DNA of 64,000 nucleotides from Theobroma cacao. Taxonomy: Eukaryota; Streptophyta; Magnoliopsida; Malvales; Malvaceae. Below are positions 51,217-63,481 of this stretch, one piece after another. Numbering within the stretch: position 1 is the first letter of the stretch; the number at the start of each line of letters is the position of its first letter. The notes beneath the pieces were generated by a model, which saw only the letters and a program-made list of their open reading frames with translations, made no database searches and had not been told where the DNA came from. The stretch covers positions 32,643,421 to 32,707,420 of the forward strand of contig NC_030854.1 of the NCBI RefSeq assembly GCF_000208745.1. Direction: 5' to 3'. The position numbers were made by a program, and so were the translations under genes.

Positions 51217-54200
51217 ATTAATTAAATTTTTTAATAAATCAAAAGTTTTTTTAAAATATTAGGTTTAAATTTTAATTTTAGAGTAATTAATTATCGAGAG
51301 TGATGACGGATGAAAATTATAATAATACAAAAATAATTTATCAATTTTAATTTATATTTTAAGAGAATCAAGGCTTAAGGTTTGAATTTATATATTTCAA
51401 AAAAAGATGAATCTTAATTTTTTTTTTATGTGAAACGTATTTCCAAGTGCAAGAATTTGTATCAAATTCATTGATTCTACCAGCTTCAAGAGGAGATCAA
51501 TTTGGCTCCATTTTTAATTAGCACCAACTAAGCCTAAGTGGTATGATTCAAGTGGGTTTAATTGAAACTCTCAAACTGTCGGCAAGAAAATCACCTAAGA
51601 TTGGCAATCTAATAAAAAAACTCCAACTAAAACAAAGGAGAAACATCAATGGAGACAGTAGCCGATGGATTGGAGATTGTGTTAGAACATTGATACATCA
51701 AATAAACAAGAAAACAATATAGTGAACATCACCATTAATAATCAGAACAAAAAACGTGGGTTTTTTGGGTGTAACAATCCAAGGAAAATTTTATGATGAG
51801 ATGACACTTGGTATTTTTAGTTAGGTCTTGCTTCTTTTTTGAAGCACAACAGGACATAAAATGCAGCCTTTGTTGAAAGAGGAGCTGAGAAAAGCATCGC
51901 CTGTAGTTTTACAACTTTATTTGATTGACCCTTTTCTAAAAGGAATATTGGGTGATAAGACTTGCCTATAACAACAAACTTTTCAATCAAACAAGGGCAA
52001 AAAAAATCATTTTAGTATGTGCATCATTGAAGGTGGGAGGGCTTTGGGTTTGTCTCCGAAGTGACTGTTGTTCCAGCGAGCAATCTCTCGTCCACTGAGG
52101 AAGAGATTGTACGGTTAAAAGTTATGTATATGATTAAACAAGCAATGTTAAAAGCCTCCATAGTTGTGCAACAATGTTACTTGGTCTTGGTTTTACCTTA
52201 ATATTATTACTTTTTCTTAACCATACGAATATCGACAAAAAAAAAAAAATAATCCTCGTATACAAATTAATTTCATTGATATTGTCATTAACTTATGTAA
52301 CATATAACTAACAAACATTATCTTAGTTAACAAAGCTAAACACGATGACTACTCCATGTCTCGAATCCTAAATGATAATTTGACTAAACCTAATAATTAA
52401 CTTTGTTCTAAGAACTTATAATACAAGGTTATGATAAAACAAAATGGAAAAAGAACAAATTAACGAGAAAGGAAAATGACTTCAATCATAATTTAATACT
52501 CTTATGCCGTTAGCAAAGTTTTTTGTGAGTCACAATCTTAATTTTGTGTCCCACCATATATTCTTTTGTCTAGCTTTTCCCTCTTTTTTTCCTTTTTTTT
52601 TCAAAAGAATTTCCTCTCTATGGTTGATTGCTGACCCTTGTTTTGTTGCATGCATTGGACAATAACGTTTTTGACCCTAAAGAGACCAGAAGCCAAAAAG
52701 TGTTTTGAATCATTAGGAAAATTTTTTGGGTGGAATCGGTAGGGTTAACCAAACCCACACCTATAGTGAAAGAGAGTCGATATTTAAATTATGTGTTATA
52801 TGTTTTGACATCGTTGGTTCACTCATTGATGAGACAAATCTCATGTGGCATATCCAAGGTCGTCTCCATCGTGAAGGTGGGTTGTTATTTCCTCCGTCGT
52901 CGTATATTTGCAAACATGCGTGCACAGACAGAAAATTTATTTGAGATGTAATATGTCGTTTTTATATTATATGAATAAAAATAAAAATAAATTATATATA
53001 GTCAATGTAGCTAATTAATAATTAGGATTTTGATCGTAAGTTAAGTGTTTATATATATTATATATAATATGGGCAAATATAGATGGTGACAAATTATTAA
53101 TTGGATATATACTGTGATTTTCCTATACATATATATTCTTGTACATTTTAGTGTGACAATTGAAAGAAAAGTTGGAAATAAATAGACTATGTGCTATGAA
53201 CCTTAAATAGTTTAGTTTCCTTTTGTTGTTTGTTTCGTCCTAATAACTTTAAACTTTGACATGATATTATTATAACTATGTACAAGTTTAATTATAATTA
53301 ATAAATTTTTACCAAAAAATAATAATCATCAATCTAACATAAAAATGTTTTAGTATTATTATATGTAATTGAAATTAATGTTATTATTATATCAAGATTT
53401 CGTAATTATTTAAATGGTAATATATTCGAGCTCATAGAATTATTAGTTAGTAAATGGTAAAATTAAACAAGAAAAAGAAAAATCTAAATCCTTTGGTCAT
53501 CTCAAACATCTGGAGGGACAATTGCTTTGTAAGTGTCACTTTGGTGGTAGATAAATCAGAGTTGAACAATCTAAGCTTAGTAAGTACTCCGGTAACTGAG
53601 GATAACCAGACTGTTATCCTTTGGAAGCAAGAGCGACGAACAATCAAAATTAAGAAAGAAATTATAGGAGTAATCGATCTCGATAACATGAATATCTTTC
53701 CTAATCAAATAATAGTTAAAGTTAATTCTTAGGTAAAAACAAATCACATGGATCCAAATTTCGAGCCAAATCCGATCAAAACAAAAAAAAAAAATCACCT
53801 AATAAATTAATAAACCTATAGAAAAACAACAAATTTTCCTATAAGAAGCAAAGAGAATCAAATTACATATGGATAGATTCAGATGCTGACTTCAATGCAT
53901 ATTTGCAGTATTCATAGTTGTTAATTAGGCCTAAAGATAACAACCAAGATATTGGTTTTTTAACTCCTTTGTTTTGTTTTCCATCCCAAACCTCTGATTA
54001 AAATTGCTGCATTTCCAAGACTACCTTAATTAAAAGAAACAAAAGAATCAGCTTAGCTAATAGACAATCATTCAAATTTAGGTCGGAGATGTTGATAAGA
54101 TAATGTGCATTTTCCCATGAAGCCAAATGATGGAACTCTTAGCACCATGTGTTGGCGGAGTTACCCATATATATGACCTAACTAAGCATCATTCTATATA

Positions 54201-54844
54201 TGCCTATGAAATTAATTAATACTCTCCCTCTCTAGTTTAAACCCTTGAAATTAATTTGTCGGCTGATTATTCCATTAATAAATTATATATTTGGATGGCA
54301 GTAACAAAGGAGATTACACCAACAAGAGCAGTCACTATCATGGTAGTTACTTGTTAATCGGTATCATAAATCGCATTTTCCATGTCCCCATTGGGAAGAA
54401 TGTATCAATCAACATGGATCGACTTTTCATCTTATCATGGAAACTTTGGAAAATTTAACATGCGTCAATTGATAATTAAGTGGTCCCCTTTTATAGCATT
54501 TGTCTATATACGTGATACAAGACCTCAATTTGATCTTGTTAATTTGTGGGGTTGGAATAATATGTGTTAATGTACAATTAGTCAACATTTAAACCCTTTT
54601 TTCTCTTTTTTCATGTTGACTCGATTCGTTATTTTGCCTCGTTCATGTATCTTTTTCTTCATGTCACTATGTGGGTGGGGATGATTTGCACTTCCACAGT
54701 TTCCGACTGTAGGTTAATTTACGCATGTTTTTTTTTTTCTATTCAAGATGTTAATTATTAGCCTCTCTAGATATCAGATCTAAAGTCGCATAATTCATTC
54801 ATCAATTCTGAAGTTCTTTTAAAGGATACAGAGAGGATCAAGGT
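51217..54844. other. Intergenic region
   Basis: AT-rich, no gene called. Two overlapping plus-strand frames at 52726-52951 and a pair on opposite strands at 53447-53798 have no recognisable domain. Confidence 0.45.
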
Positions 54845-55122
54845 TAGAGGTGTCCACGGACCGAATTGCTTTTCAGGTCTGATTTGCGTCAGGTTGCCTA
54901 TCAAGTTTGACTGGGGCTAGGTGGTGGACATGATATTTTTAATCTTGAACCTGATTCAATAACATTATTATGTTAATAGAAAAATGTTTAATTTTAAAAT
55001 ATTTTAATAATAAATTTCACTTTAATAGACGAATCGAGTTGAGTTGAACTCAAATCTCAATTTACGTTATCAAGATCTCAATCGGAATTAATCCAACTCA
55101 ACCTTCCCCATGGACACTTACA
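54845..55122. mobile_element. hAT-like MITE, 278 bp
   Basis: The ends are imperfect inverted repeats: TAGAGGTGTCCACGG on the left and, reverse-complemented, TGTAAGTGTCCATGG on the right (11 of 15 match). They are flanked by ATCAAGGT (54837-54844) and ATCAAGAG (55123-55130), a probable decayed 8-bp target duplication, which is the hAT length. The interior is non-coding. Confidence 0.55.
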
Positions 55123-56969
55123 ATCAAGAGTAAAAACTCAAACCTTTTATATATTTTTTTAAAAAGAGTAACAAACGTCGCGTTGGAGTTGTTATGATCA
55201 ATATTGAAGTTTAAATTAAATATTAATTAATGAGTTAAATATTTAAGTGTAATTAAAATAATAATTTAATCAGTTGGAATTAGAAATTTTATCTTGAAAA
55301 TTATATATTTAAATTTTAAGACAAATAGGAAGGAAATGAGATTAATAATAAATGAGAAGATTAATTCGTATTGGATAGATACATATTCTTACATACAAAT
55401 AAAAGTACAAAATAATGGAGAAAAATGGGATCAGAATGTAGATGTTTCAAATAAAAAATCGGTGCTTTGGTGGTATTACAATCTAAACTCATAAATATAA
55501 AAATCTTCACAGGACCCAAAAGCTTAATATAAACCAAGGCTAGCCATGGACTTATTTTAGGCCCATAAACCATATTAATTAATTGCATAAAAGCTCTTAA
55601 TAACCACCATATGCAACTCTAAGGTATTTCCATATCTAATATATGGATAAGGCAGAAAGAGGAGGAAAGGAATTCAGTTCCTAAATCTTAAGCTTTGATT
55701 GCGACAATCATTATTAAGCCAACTATGAGCATTTGTCTGTTAAAGTCATTTTCAAAATTTATATTGGTTAAGGACACCCGCGACTTATCTTTATGAAATG
55801 TTATATGTTTTCAAGTTCCAATCGAATTAAATGTGAAACATATAGTCTAGGGGCAAAAATCATTTTAGCCTGCAAAATGAAATAAAAGAAAAGGGCGAAT
55901 GTCGCCCAACTCACCAAGGATTTCTGAAATCTTTCTTGTTCTTTGTGATCTTGAATGCAACCTTGGCCTAACTCAAAAGACAAAAAAAATTTAATTGGTC
56001 CAAAAATTTTAACTAACCCAACTTCACTCAAACAAATTAGGACTACCATAAAAAAAAGTGATGTGAGGGGGCGGCCATTTTTTTTTCTTAAGTGTTTGTG
56101 ACACTTTCTGAAGATTAGTTGGAGTTGTCCCCTGTTGTAGCCAAAAGAGAAGATGAAACCGCAGCCTTTGTTGACAATTAAAGGAATTGCTTTGAGGGGG
56201 ATATCACTGTTTTTGCTTCTTTATTTGACTATGTTAGGTTCTTTAGTGATAAGAAGCTTTATATACGAACCTTTTTAATTTAAGGGAAGCAAAACCCAAT
56301 GACAAGTTTCCCAAAACAACTAGAACCCTCGTCTTCCATAATTAACACATTTTCTTCTGTTGAAGAGACACTATTTTGAACAAAGATATCCTCCTCCTCT
56401 CCCTTCCTTTAAATGGATTTCTAAGTGGAAGGTGGTGTATGAGTATGAAGGAAAATTTGATGATGATCAAGTAAGAACAGATAATTACATAACAAGGCAT
56501 GATTTTTGAGTTTTAAGAATGATTAACGTTAATATGCGATTAAACACTTAATTAGATCAAAAGTGTACGACGTGTCTTCTTTTTAAAATATCATATTTGA
56601 ATTCTCATTTTTATATTAAAAAAATTACATCAAAGTGACTTTATATCATTCAAAAAAGTATTGATTTCTTTTATTTTATTATCGCGATAAGTATATATTT
56701 TAATGACTTCGATGACCTAACTCATAATCAGATGCCAATATCTTAAAAGGAACAATGAAAGGAGGCAAAATTTTAAATATTAAGATTATAATGAACTTGT
56801 TTTAGACAGTTGGAAACTTTCACTATCAAGATCATTGACTTTCTTGCATGCTTTGAACTATTTTTTTTTTAACCTAATAAATTCATAATATAACATGATG
56901 TAAATCTTGTTAACCTCTCTTTTTTTTCTTCCGAGTGTGATTATAACCAGGTTTCAAAATCCTCAATGA
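55123..56969. other. Intergenic region
   Basis: AT-rich DNA. Small frames at 55294-55588 and 55801-56049 are not supported as genes. Confidence 0.45.
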
Positions 56970-57901
56970 GTTTGTCAGTTAGCAACCAAGGGAATGGATC
57001 TTGAACAAGGGCAAGGCAATAATTGAAGATGATGGAAAAATGTCCAGCAAATGTAGTACACAGTTAGAGAAACATCAACCTCAGAAAACAACCCTTTGCC
57101 ACAGGAAAAAAAAGAAAAAAAGAATTTCTTCCCCAGAGCAGTTAAATGAACACATTGATAACTTGGTTCAGATTTTGTACCCTCTGATCTCTTCAATTTT
57201 TCCTCCATGACTACAACAGGTCATAAAAGTACATACTTAATTTTGTTGTCTGTTAGCATTCGGGGGAATGGATCTTGACAAAATGGTGTAAAACATTCTG
57301 ATAATGAATGGGTTTATCAAATCAAAAGAAAATTTTTTTTTTCCAGGAGCAGTTAAATTGCTATAATTGGATTCATCTTCTTTCTGTATATATCACTCTC
57401 TTGAGGTCTTTGTCTTTGCAGGTAAGGGAATGGATCTTGACAAATAATGTACCACATCTGGACTTTGTCCAAAAAGTCTAGCAATTCAAATTACAAATTC
57501 TCCAAAGTCATTATGCTTCAATTTTCCCAGACAAGGTTTTTCTGGTGCAGAAATTGTAACCAGGCCTAGTTTTGGTATTTACTCGCTCATTTTTATTGAC
57601 AAATTCGTCCTCTAAATCCCTTTTTACATCGATTTTCTAACGTGTATATTGAATCAAATATTTAGGTGCAATAAAGTAGAAGAATAATACACAACTTGTT
57701 TCTTTAAGCTCTTATCATTGAATTTCTAACATGTTAAAAGCTTTTATGGTCAAGGCTTGAGACAGTCACATCAATTGATTGCCCATTCAATAGAGAATGT
57801 AAATATCTCCTCATTTTCCTTGCTGTGATTTAAAAAAAAAAGTCACACAAAGTTCACATTCTAATTGTCTTTTGTAACTAAGGGGAATGGATCTTGACAA
57901 A
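56970..57901 (+). repeat. Four dispersed copies of a short palindromic module
   Basis: GGGAATGGATCTTGACAAA occurs identically at 57264-57282, 57426-57444 and 57883-57901, and with one inserted A at 56990-57008. In every copy TTGTC lies about 13 bases upstream of the GGG, so the module is bounded by the complementary ends TTGTC and GACAA. Copies 1 and 2 also share GTTAGCA upstream and GAGCAGTTAAAT downstream; otherwise the flanks differ. Function unknown. Confidence 0.75.
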
Positions 57902-60010
57902 TTTTGAAGGGCAATGCAACTTGGAGTTAGTTTATGTGATACCAACGGTAGTTTAAAAATGAAGCTATAAGTATAGGTTCAATTAATCTAACTTATGACT
58001 TTCATAGTAAATTAATTAACCAAGCAGTCATCATTGACTCCTAAACCCTTTTTAACAGACCATTGTTACACCAGTAAATGATGATTACTTTTACAGTTCC
58101 TTTTAAATGACTAAAACCCACCAAAAGCAAACAAAATTAGACGCAGGCCACAAGACATTTAGTCCTAAATTTCTTCAATCACAATTGGACTTTTACCAAC
58201 AAAAGAGAAAAGAGGTCAATTTCCTAATTCATTAAGATGGGCTAGGGCAAAGAATTTATGGGTCTGATTGGTACTTTTTCTGCAAGCAACATCAAATTAT
58301 TGCCATAAACATTAAACAATAACTTAACAGTAGCTTTGACGCATGCTTTACTTTGATTATTTACTTTTTAAAGAATAAAAAAGAATGTCAGGCGTTTGGC
58401 TTCTTTTCCAAATGTAAATAAGAATACTTTGATGCCTTTGGCTATTGCAAGTAGACACATTTTTCACCATCAAAATATGTGAAACAACTATCTGAATTTA
58501 CAATCTCTAATTAAGAATTGTCAGCTTGGAACGAAACTTTCAAATGTCTTTGATACCAATTGATTAATTTTTGAGAAAACTGTACTTACACTGTTTATGT
58601 TTTTTTTTTCAATTAATACCATGTGGACCACGTGAATATCTTCTTTTTTTTTTGGATTAATACCATGTGGATAATTTCAAGAGGTTAGGTTGTTAATTTT
58701 ATCTAATAAAAATACAAAAATATCTTTAAGTGTGAATAAATAGGCCAAGTTTGAATTTAGTGTATTTTGATCATGTTATTAGGTAACTTGTGGAAACAAA
58801 AAATTATCGACAAGGTGCTAATTGAGAACAAAAAAAACATATTCATAGGAAGCTAATTGAGAAAAAAAAAATCATAGAATGTTATGTGAAAAAGGTAGAA
58901 ACCATAAGTGATGTTGGTGAAATTTACACTTTATCAACATTACTATAATAATCATATATGCTAATTTGAGATATTTGAAGGTAATTTTATTGGACTAACA
59001 TGGCAACATTGTGAGGAAAGGGATGGAAGAGAGTTTGTATTTGAGCGGGCTTATCATTTACGTCTCCTCCAGCAAGATAAAATGCTTGGCCTCAAATGTA
59101 CCAAAACTTTTTATGAGACAAATTCATGTAAAGAGCAAAATGCATGAATTGGGCTTTTGTTATTTTGGATCCAGGATCGGCCCAAGTAGTGCTGTTGAGC
59201 ACAACTTAAGTAAAGAAGCCCATTTGGTAAGACTTGGCCTGTTGGGCATTAATGCCATCTTTTTATTGGGCCGTAAAAATTCAATTAGGTTGGTACTGTA
59301 AATGTAATGGATCTTGTTCATTTGGCCCAAACATCCAATCTAATTGATTTATCACATTAGAATTGATAGTTTTATGATGTCAAAATAAAGGAATTTTTAG
59401 TATATATATCTGTTGTGATGATTTGAGTTTAGAATATCTAAAGCTCATATCACTTGGTAACATTTTATTTGTTCCTTTTCTTTTATGTCCAAGTTTCTTT
59501 TTCTTTTATATTATGATATTACTTTTTTTTACGCTTTTTTACTTTTTTTATTAAAAGTAATGGATCAGCAATTTATAAAAGAAATTAAAAAAATAATATA
59601 AAATTCATTATAATCAATTTTTTTTATATTCATGAAAGTCAAATAAAAATAAGAAATAAATAAGAGGACAAAAGTCTTAAAAGAGAAAAAGCATAGGAGA
59701 TGATAATGCTAATTAATTGATTAAATTATGATATACATTTTTTAATATTCAAAAAAGGTTTCTGAGATTTTCTTCTGACACAAAAAAAAGAGAAAAAGAA
59801 AAAATTAATTTCCAAACATAAGAAAAAATCTTAATAGTGTTGGCTTCAGAGCCAGAGAAGCCAGAAGATAGTACCCTCGCCCTCTACCACTGTAAAATCC
59901 CATTTATCTCTCTAGGGTTTTAGGCCGATCACCGCCACCGTTTTCGGTTCTGTGCCACCACCACCACCACCATCCCTAATGAAAACTAGTGAATAATAAA
60001 ATATAAAAAA
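57902..60010. other. Intergenic and VAR3/OZ1-like upstream region
   Basis: No gene called. A 17-base phrase ATTAATACCATGTGGA is repeated at about 58612 and 58658. The frame at 59011-59301 has no recognised domain. The last 150 bases, with CCACCACCACCACCACC, are probably the 5' leader of the zinc-finger gene, which has no clear TATA box. Confidence 0.45.
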
Positions 60011-63000
60011 ATGGGCAGCAGCAGCAGGTTCCTAATGCTCCTTTCCCCCTCCTCCCCTTTCCTCCATCACCACCGCCCCCCTTCCTCTCTCCTCCGCCTC
60101 TCCCGCCACCGCATCCTCCTCTCCTTCCAACGCAACTACTTTTCTCCATCTTGCCCTTTGGCCCCCACTACTAAAAACAGAAAAAACTCATCTTTTCTCC
60201 TTCTCAAACATTCCCCCCGCCATTTTCTCACCCAATCCACCCCCGCAAATTTAGCTAACTCCTCCCTACGGGCTCCACCCCACCATCCGTGGCCCGAATT
60301 CTCCGCTCTCCTCGATAACCTCTCAACCGCCGGCTACTTCAATTCCCCCCATACTTACAACGAGTTTGCGTCGGCTGCTCCCGAGTTCCCGGAGGAGTTT
60401 CTAGGCGTGCTCAATGCGTGCTTGGGTTTCGCACATGATAGAACAGACATTTTAAGGTAAACAATAAACTTCAAAATTATCATTTTGTTTAAATTAATGT
60501 GATTTTCCTCGTTGTTTAGAGTTTTCTGTATTTCTTTCTATGGTCAGATTGCTTTCGAGGAAAGAAATTGAGGTGGTGGTGCAAAATGGGACCCCGTTTT
60601 TGTTCAAGGACGGAGAGGAGTCCGTGAGGAGGTTGACTCTGTTTCTTGCGAGTGGCGAAAGCAATGTAAGTGGTATTTGCTGTTTCATTTGTTTAAAACT
60701 TTAGCTGTTAATTGCTGTGTAAGGTTGCGTAATTTGGTGTTAAACTCTCTGCATATTGTAAACTTTAACATCCTCTCTAGATTCGGTAACTATAGCCAGA
60801 AGCTGATAACCAGGAAGCTAGAGCACATGTTTTATTTTTGGGATGGAAAAACCTGTTGAGGAATAGAAAATTTTCAACTAGAAATAAAGGGTTTAGTGTA
60901 CGTGAAAGAGTTCCTAAGGGCTGACTTCTGCATCTTAGGACCTCCCGGAAATGTACTCTTTGAATAAATTCATTTTGAGATTAAATAAAAGTGAACTTAG
61001 AGATCTTTACTTCTTTGATGCTGTTCAGGTCAGTTTTAAAACTAGTATATATTGTTCAAGTTAATGTTCTTTGTTTCTAAGTGTTATTCAGTTTTTAGGT
61101 CAGGGATGTTGATAAAGCAAACATGGTTGATTTGATGAGGTATTTATTGAGTTATGCAAGCAATGTTACTGCATCCCTAGAGAGAAGCAATCTCTATAAC
61201 AGAGAGCTTGTTGAATCATCTGTCCGACATTTGTTGGGTGAGTTGGCCAAATTGAGTGACAGTTCTGCGGTGTCAAACTATCCTGGATATGAACATACTC
61301 AACTCCCAGATAGAAATGGACAAATGCCGAGGTCTTTTGGGCAGAATGTTGAAATGAAAAGAGGTGACTGGGTTTGTCCAAGGTAGAATCGTCCATTTTC
61401 TATCATCTTAATAAGTAGTCTATAGTTTTTTCCCCTTTTTCTGTGCTCAGTTCATCATATTTTCCGTGTGGTATACTTGAATTGTGGCATACATTGAAAT
61501 TTCATTCCATTTAATCATTGTGGACTTGTGTCATTATCTCTGATTAATAGCATTTTATTCTTACCTGCTTTGCACAGGTGTAATTTCATGAACTTTGCTA
61601 GAAATGTGAAATGCCTTGAGTGTGAGGAAGCACGGCCCAAGAGGCAATTGACCGGTGGAGAGTGGGAGTGCCCGCAGTGAGCATTGCTTTTCTTACTCTG
61701 TTTCTGTTCTCTCTCTCTTATTAAAACAATGAATTTTAATTATTCACTCCTTTTATACCAGATGTGATTTTTTTAATTATGGGAGGAATAAAGTATGCTT
61801 AAGATGTGATTGCAAGCGTCCTGGAGAAATCTCTCTTGATAATACCTACTCCAGGCTGGGTATGATATACAGCAATGGGAACTCCTCAAATAAGGCTGAT
61901 CTCGATAGGAGATTAGCTGCCAATGAAGAGAAGGCACAACGATGGTTTAGTAAGGTTTCTCAGCTTGACAGTACTTCTGATATGAGCAGTGCCATAGCCG
62001 ATGAAGATTTTCCTGAAATCATGCCTTTGAGAAAAGGTGTTAATAGATTTGTTGTAAGTACAAGGAAAACACCTTTGGAGAGGAGGTTGGCCAGTGCTCA
62101 GTACCGAAGAAACATGGATAATGATGGCATTCCAGAGCATAACAATTTTCAAACTGGGGGAGAAAATAAGACACTGGATGCAAAAGTTAACCGGAGTTTA
62201 GATGAGATTCTTGGTCGTTCATCTACCACTTCTGGTTCTAATGATGATAGTATCAATGGTGGAGCAGAAAATCCTGTGTCTACTTCTACTTCTACTGCTA
62301 TGCAGGATGGGAATCCTAGAGGAACCAATTCTAATTATGTTCCATATGTGCCATTACCAGCAGATATGTTTGCTAAGAAACCTGAATCTTCAAAGATACA
62401 GGAGAGTCAGAAGGCTGTATCAAATGACCAACAGTCTGGTGTTTCAAATACAGTTGGACAAACAGATGCTGTTTCTAGGAGTGAGGAGTTGAGCAAGTCT
62501 CTAGAAAGTCAGCAACTCTCTGAGAATATAATGAATGAGAAGGAGAGCAGCGATAAAGAGCTAGAACAAGCTGAAAAATCTCAGAGATGGTTTAAGAAGG
62601 TTGCCGAGCTCCATAATGTTACGGATCTTGCCAATGCAATTCCTGATGAGGACTTTCCTGATATCATGCCAATGCGCAAAGGTGAGAATCGATTTGTAGT
62701 CAGCAGAAAGAAAGACCATTCTTTGGCTTCTCCTACTTACAAGAGGCGAGCAGCAATGGAGCAAGCTGGCAATACCAATTATGTTCCCTTTGTCCCCTTC
62801 CCACCTGGCTACTTTGCTAACAAGGATAAGCAGCAGCCTGAGGGAACAGATTCTAGTGCAAAAGTAACTGGTGAAACTTCAACCTCTGTGACACCAGAGA
62901 AGAATTCTGAGAAGTTATCTGAGGTGTCTGTTGCAGAGGTAAATCAAGAGACTCAAAGCTGGAGCTCAAAACTTTCTGGAGAGAACTTAAATGAGAGAAG

Positions 63001-63481
63001 GAGAGATGCAGCAACTAAGGCACAGACCAGTGGATATTCAAACCAGAATTCTATCAATCCCCAAACGAGTAACAATGATAATTTGAGTAGTGGAAACCCA
63101 ACTAATGACAGCAGGAAAAGGACGACAAATTTGACAGGAAGTTCACCTCAACCATCTGGGGATCAGAATGTTAGGAGCACCTGGAGTGGAAAGAGTTTGG
63201 AAGGTTCAGCGGTGAAGGAACCAGATCCATTGGACATGTCGGAGGAGGCCAAAGCAGAGAGGTGGTTTCGCCGTGTTGCCCAGATAAAGGACATTTCAGA
63301 GCTTAGCCAGATCCCTGATGAAGATTTCCCGTCGATAATGCCTATGAGGAAAGGGGTGAATAGGTTTGTCGTTAGCAAGCGGAAAACACCACTGGAGAGG
63401 AGGTTGACATCCCAACAGTATCGGAGAAATCTTCCAACTGTGAACTCAGATCCGGGGAAAAAGGAAAGTGATGGAAGCTGA
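60011..63481 (+). CDS. VAR3: Plastid RanBP2-type zinc-finger protein, VAR3/OZ1-like
   Basis: Exons 60011-60456, 60548-60665, 61099-61382, 61578-61676 and 61762-63481 join in frame to 888 aa. The first 80 or so residues are rich in Ser, Arg, Pro and His with few acids, as in a chloroplast transit peptide. Two RanBP2 zinc fingers follow: Cys281/284/295/298 (GDWVCPRCNF...VKCLEC) and Cys314/317/328/331 (GEWECPQCDF...KVCLRC); each is split by an intron at the same place. The C-terminal half has three copies of a block RWF..V....DIP DEDFP.IMP.RKG.NRFVVS (starting near residues 373, 588 and 813) and two copies of NYVP.VP.P. Arabidopsis VAR3/OZ1 (758 aa) is needed for chloroplast development and RNA editing. 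This protein is longer, mainly from low-complexity spacers between repeats. The start codon is the first ATG of the transit-peptide frame. Confidence 0.92.

Noticed and set aside
59011..59301. 96-codon plus-strand frame upstream of the zinc-finger gene
   Set aside because: No domain recognised, and it is isolated in AT-rich repeat-like DNA.
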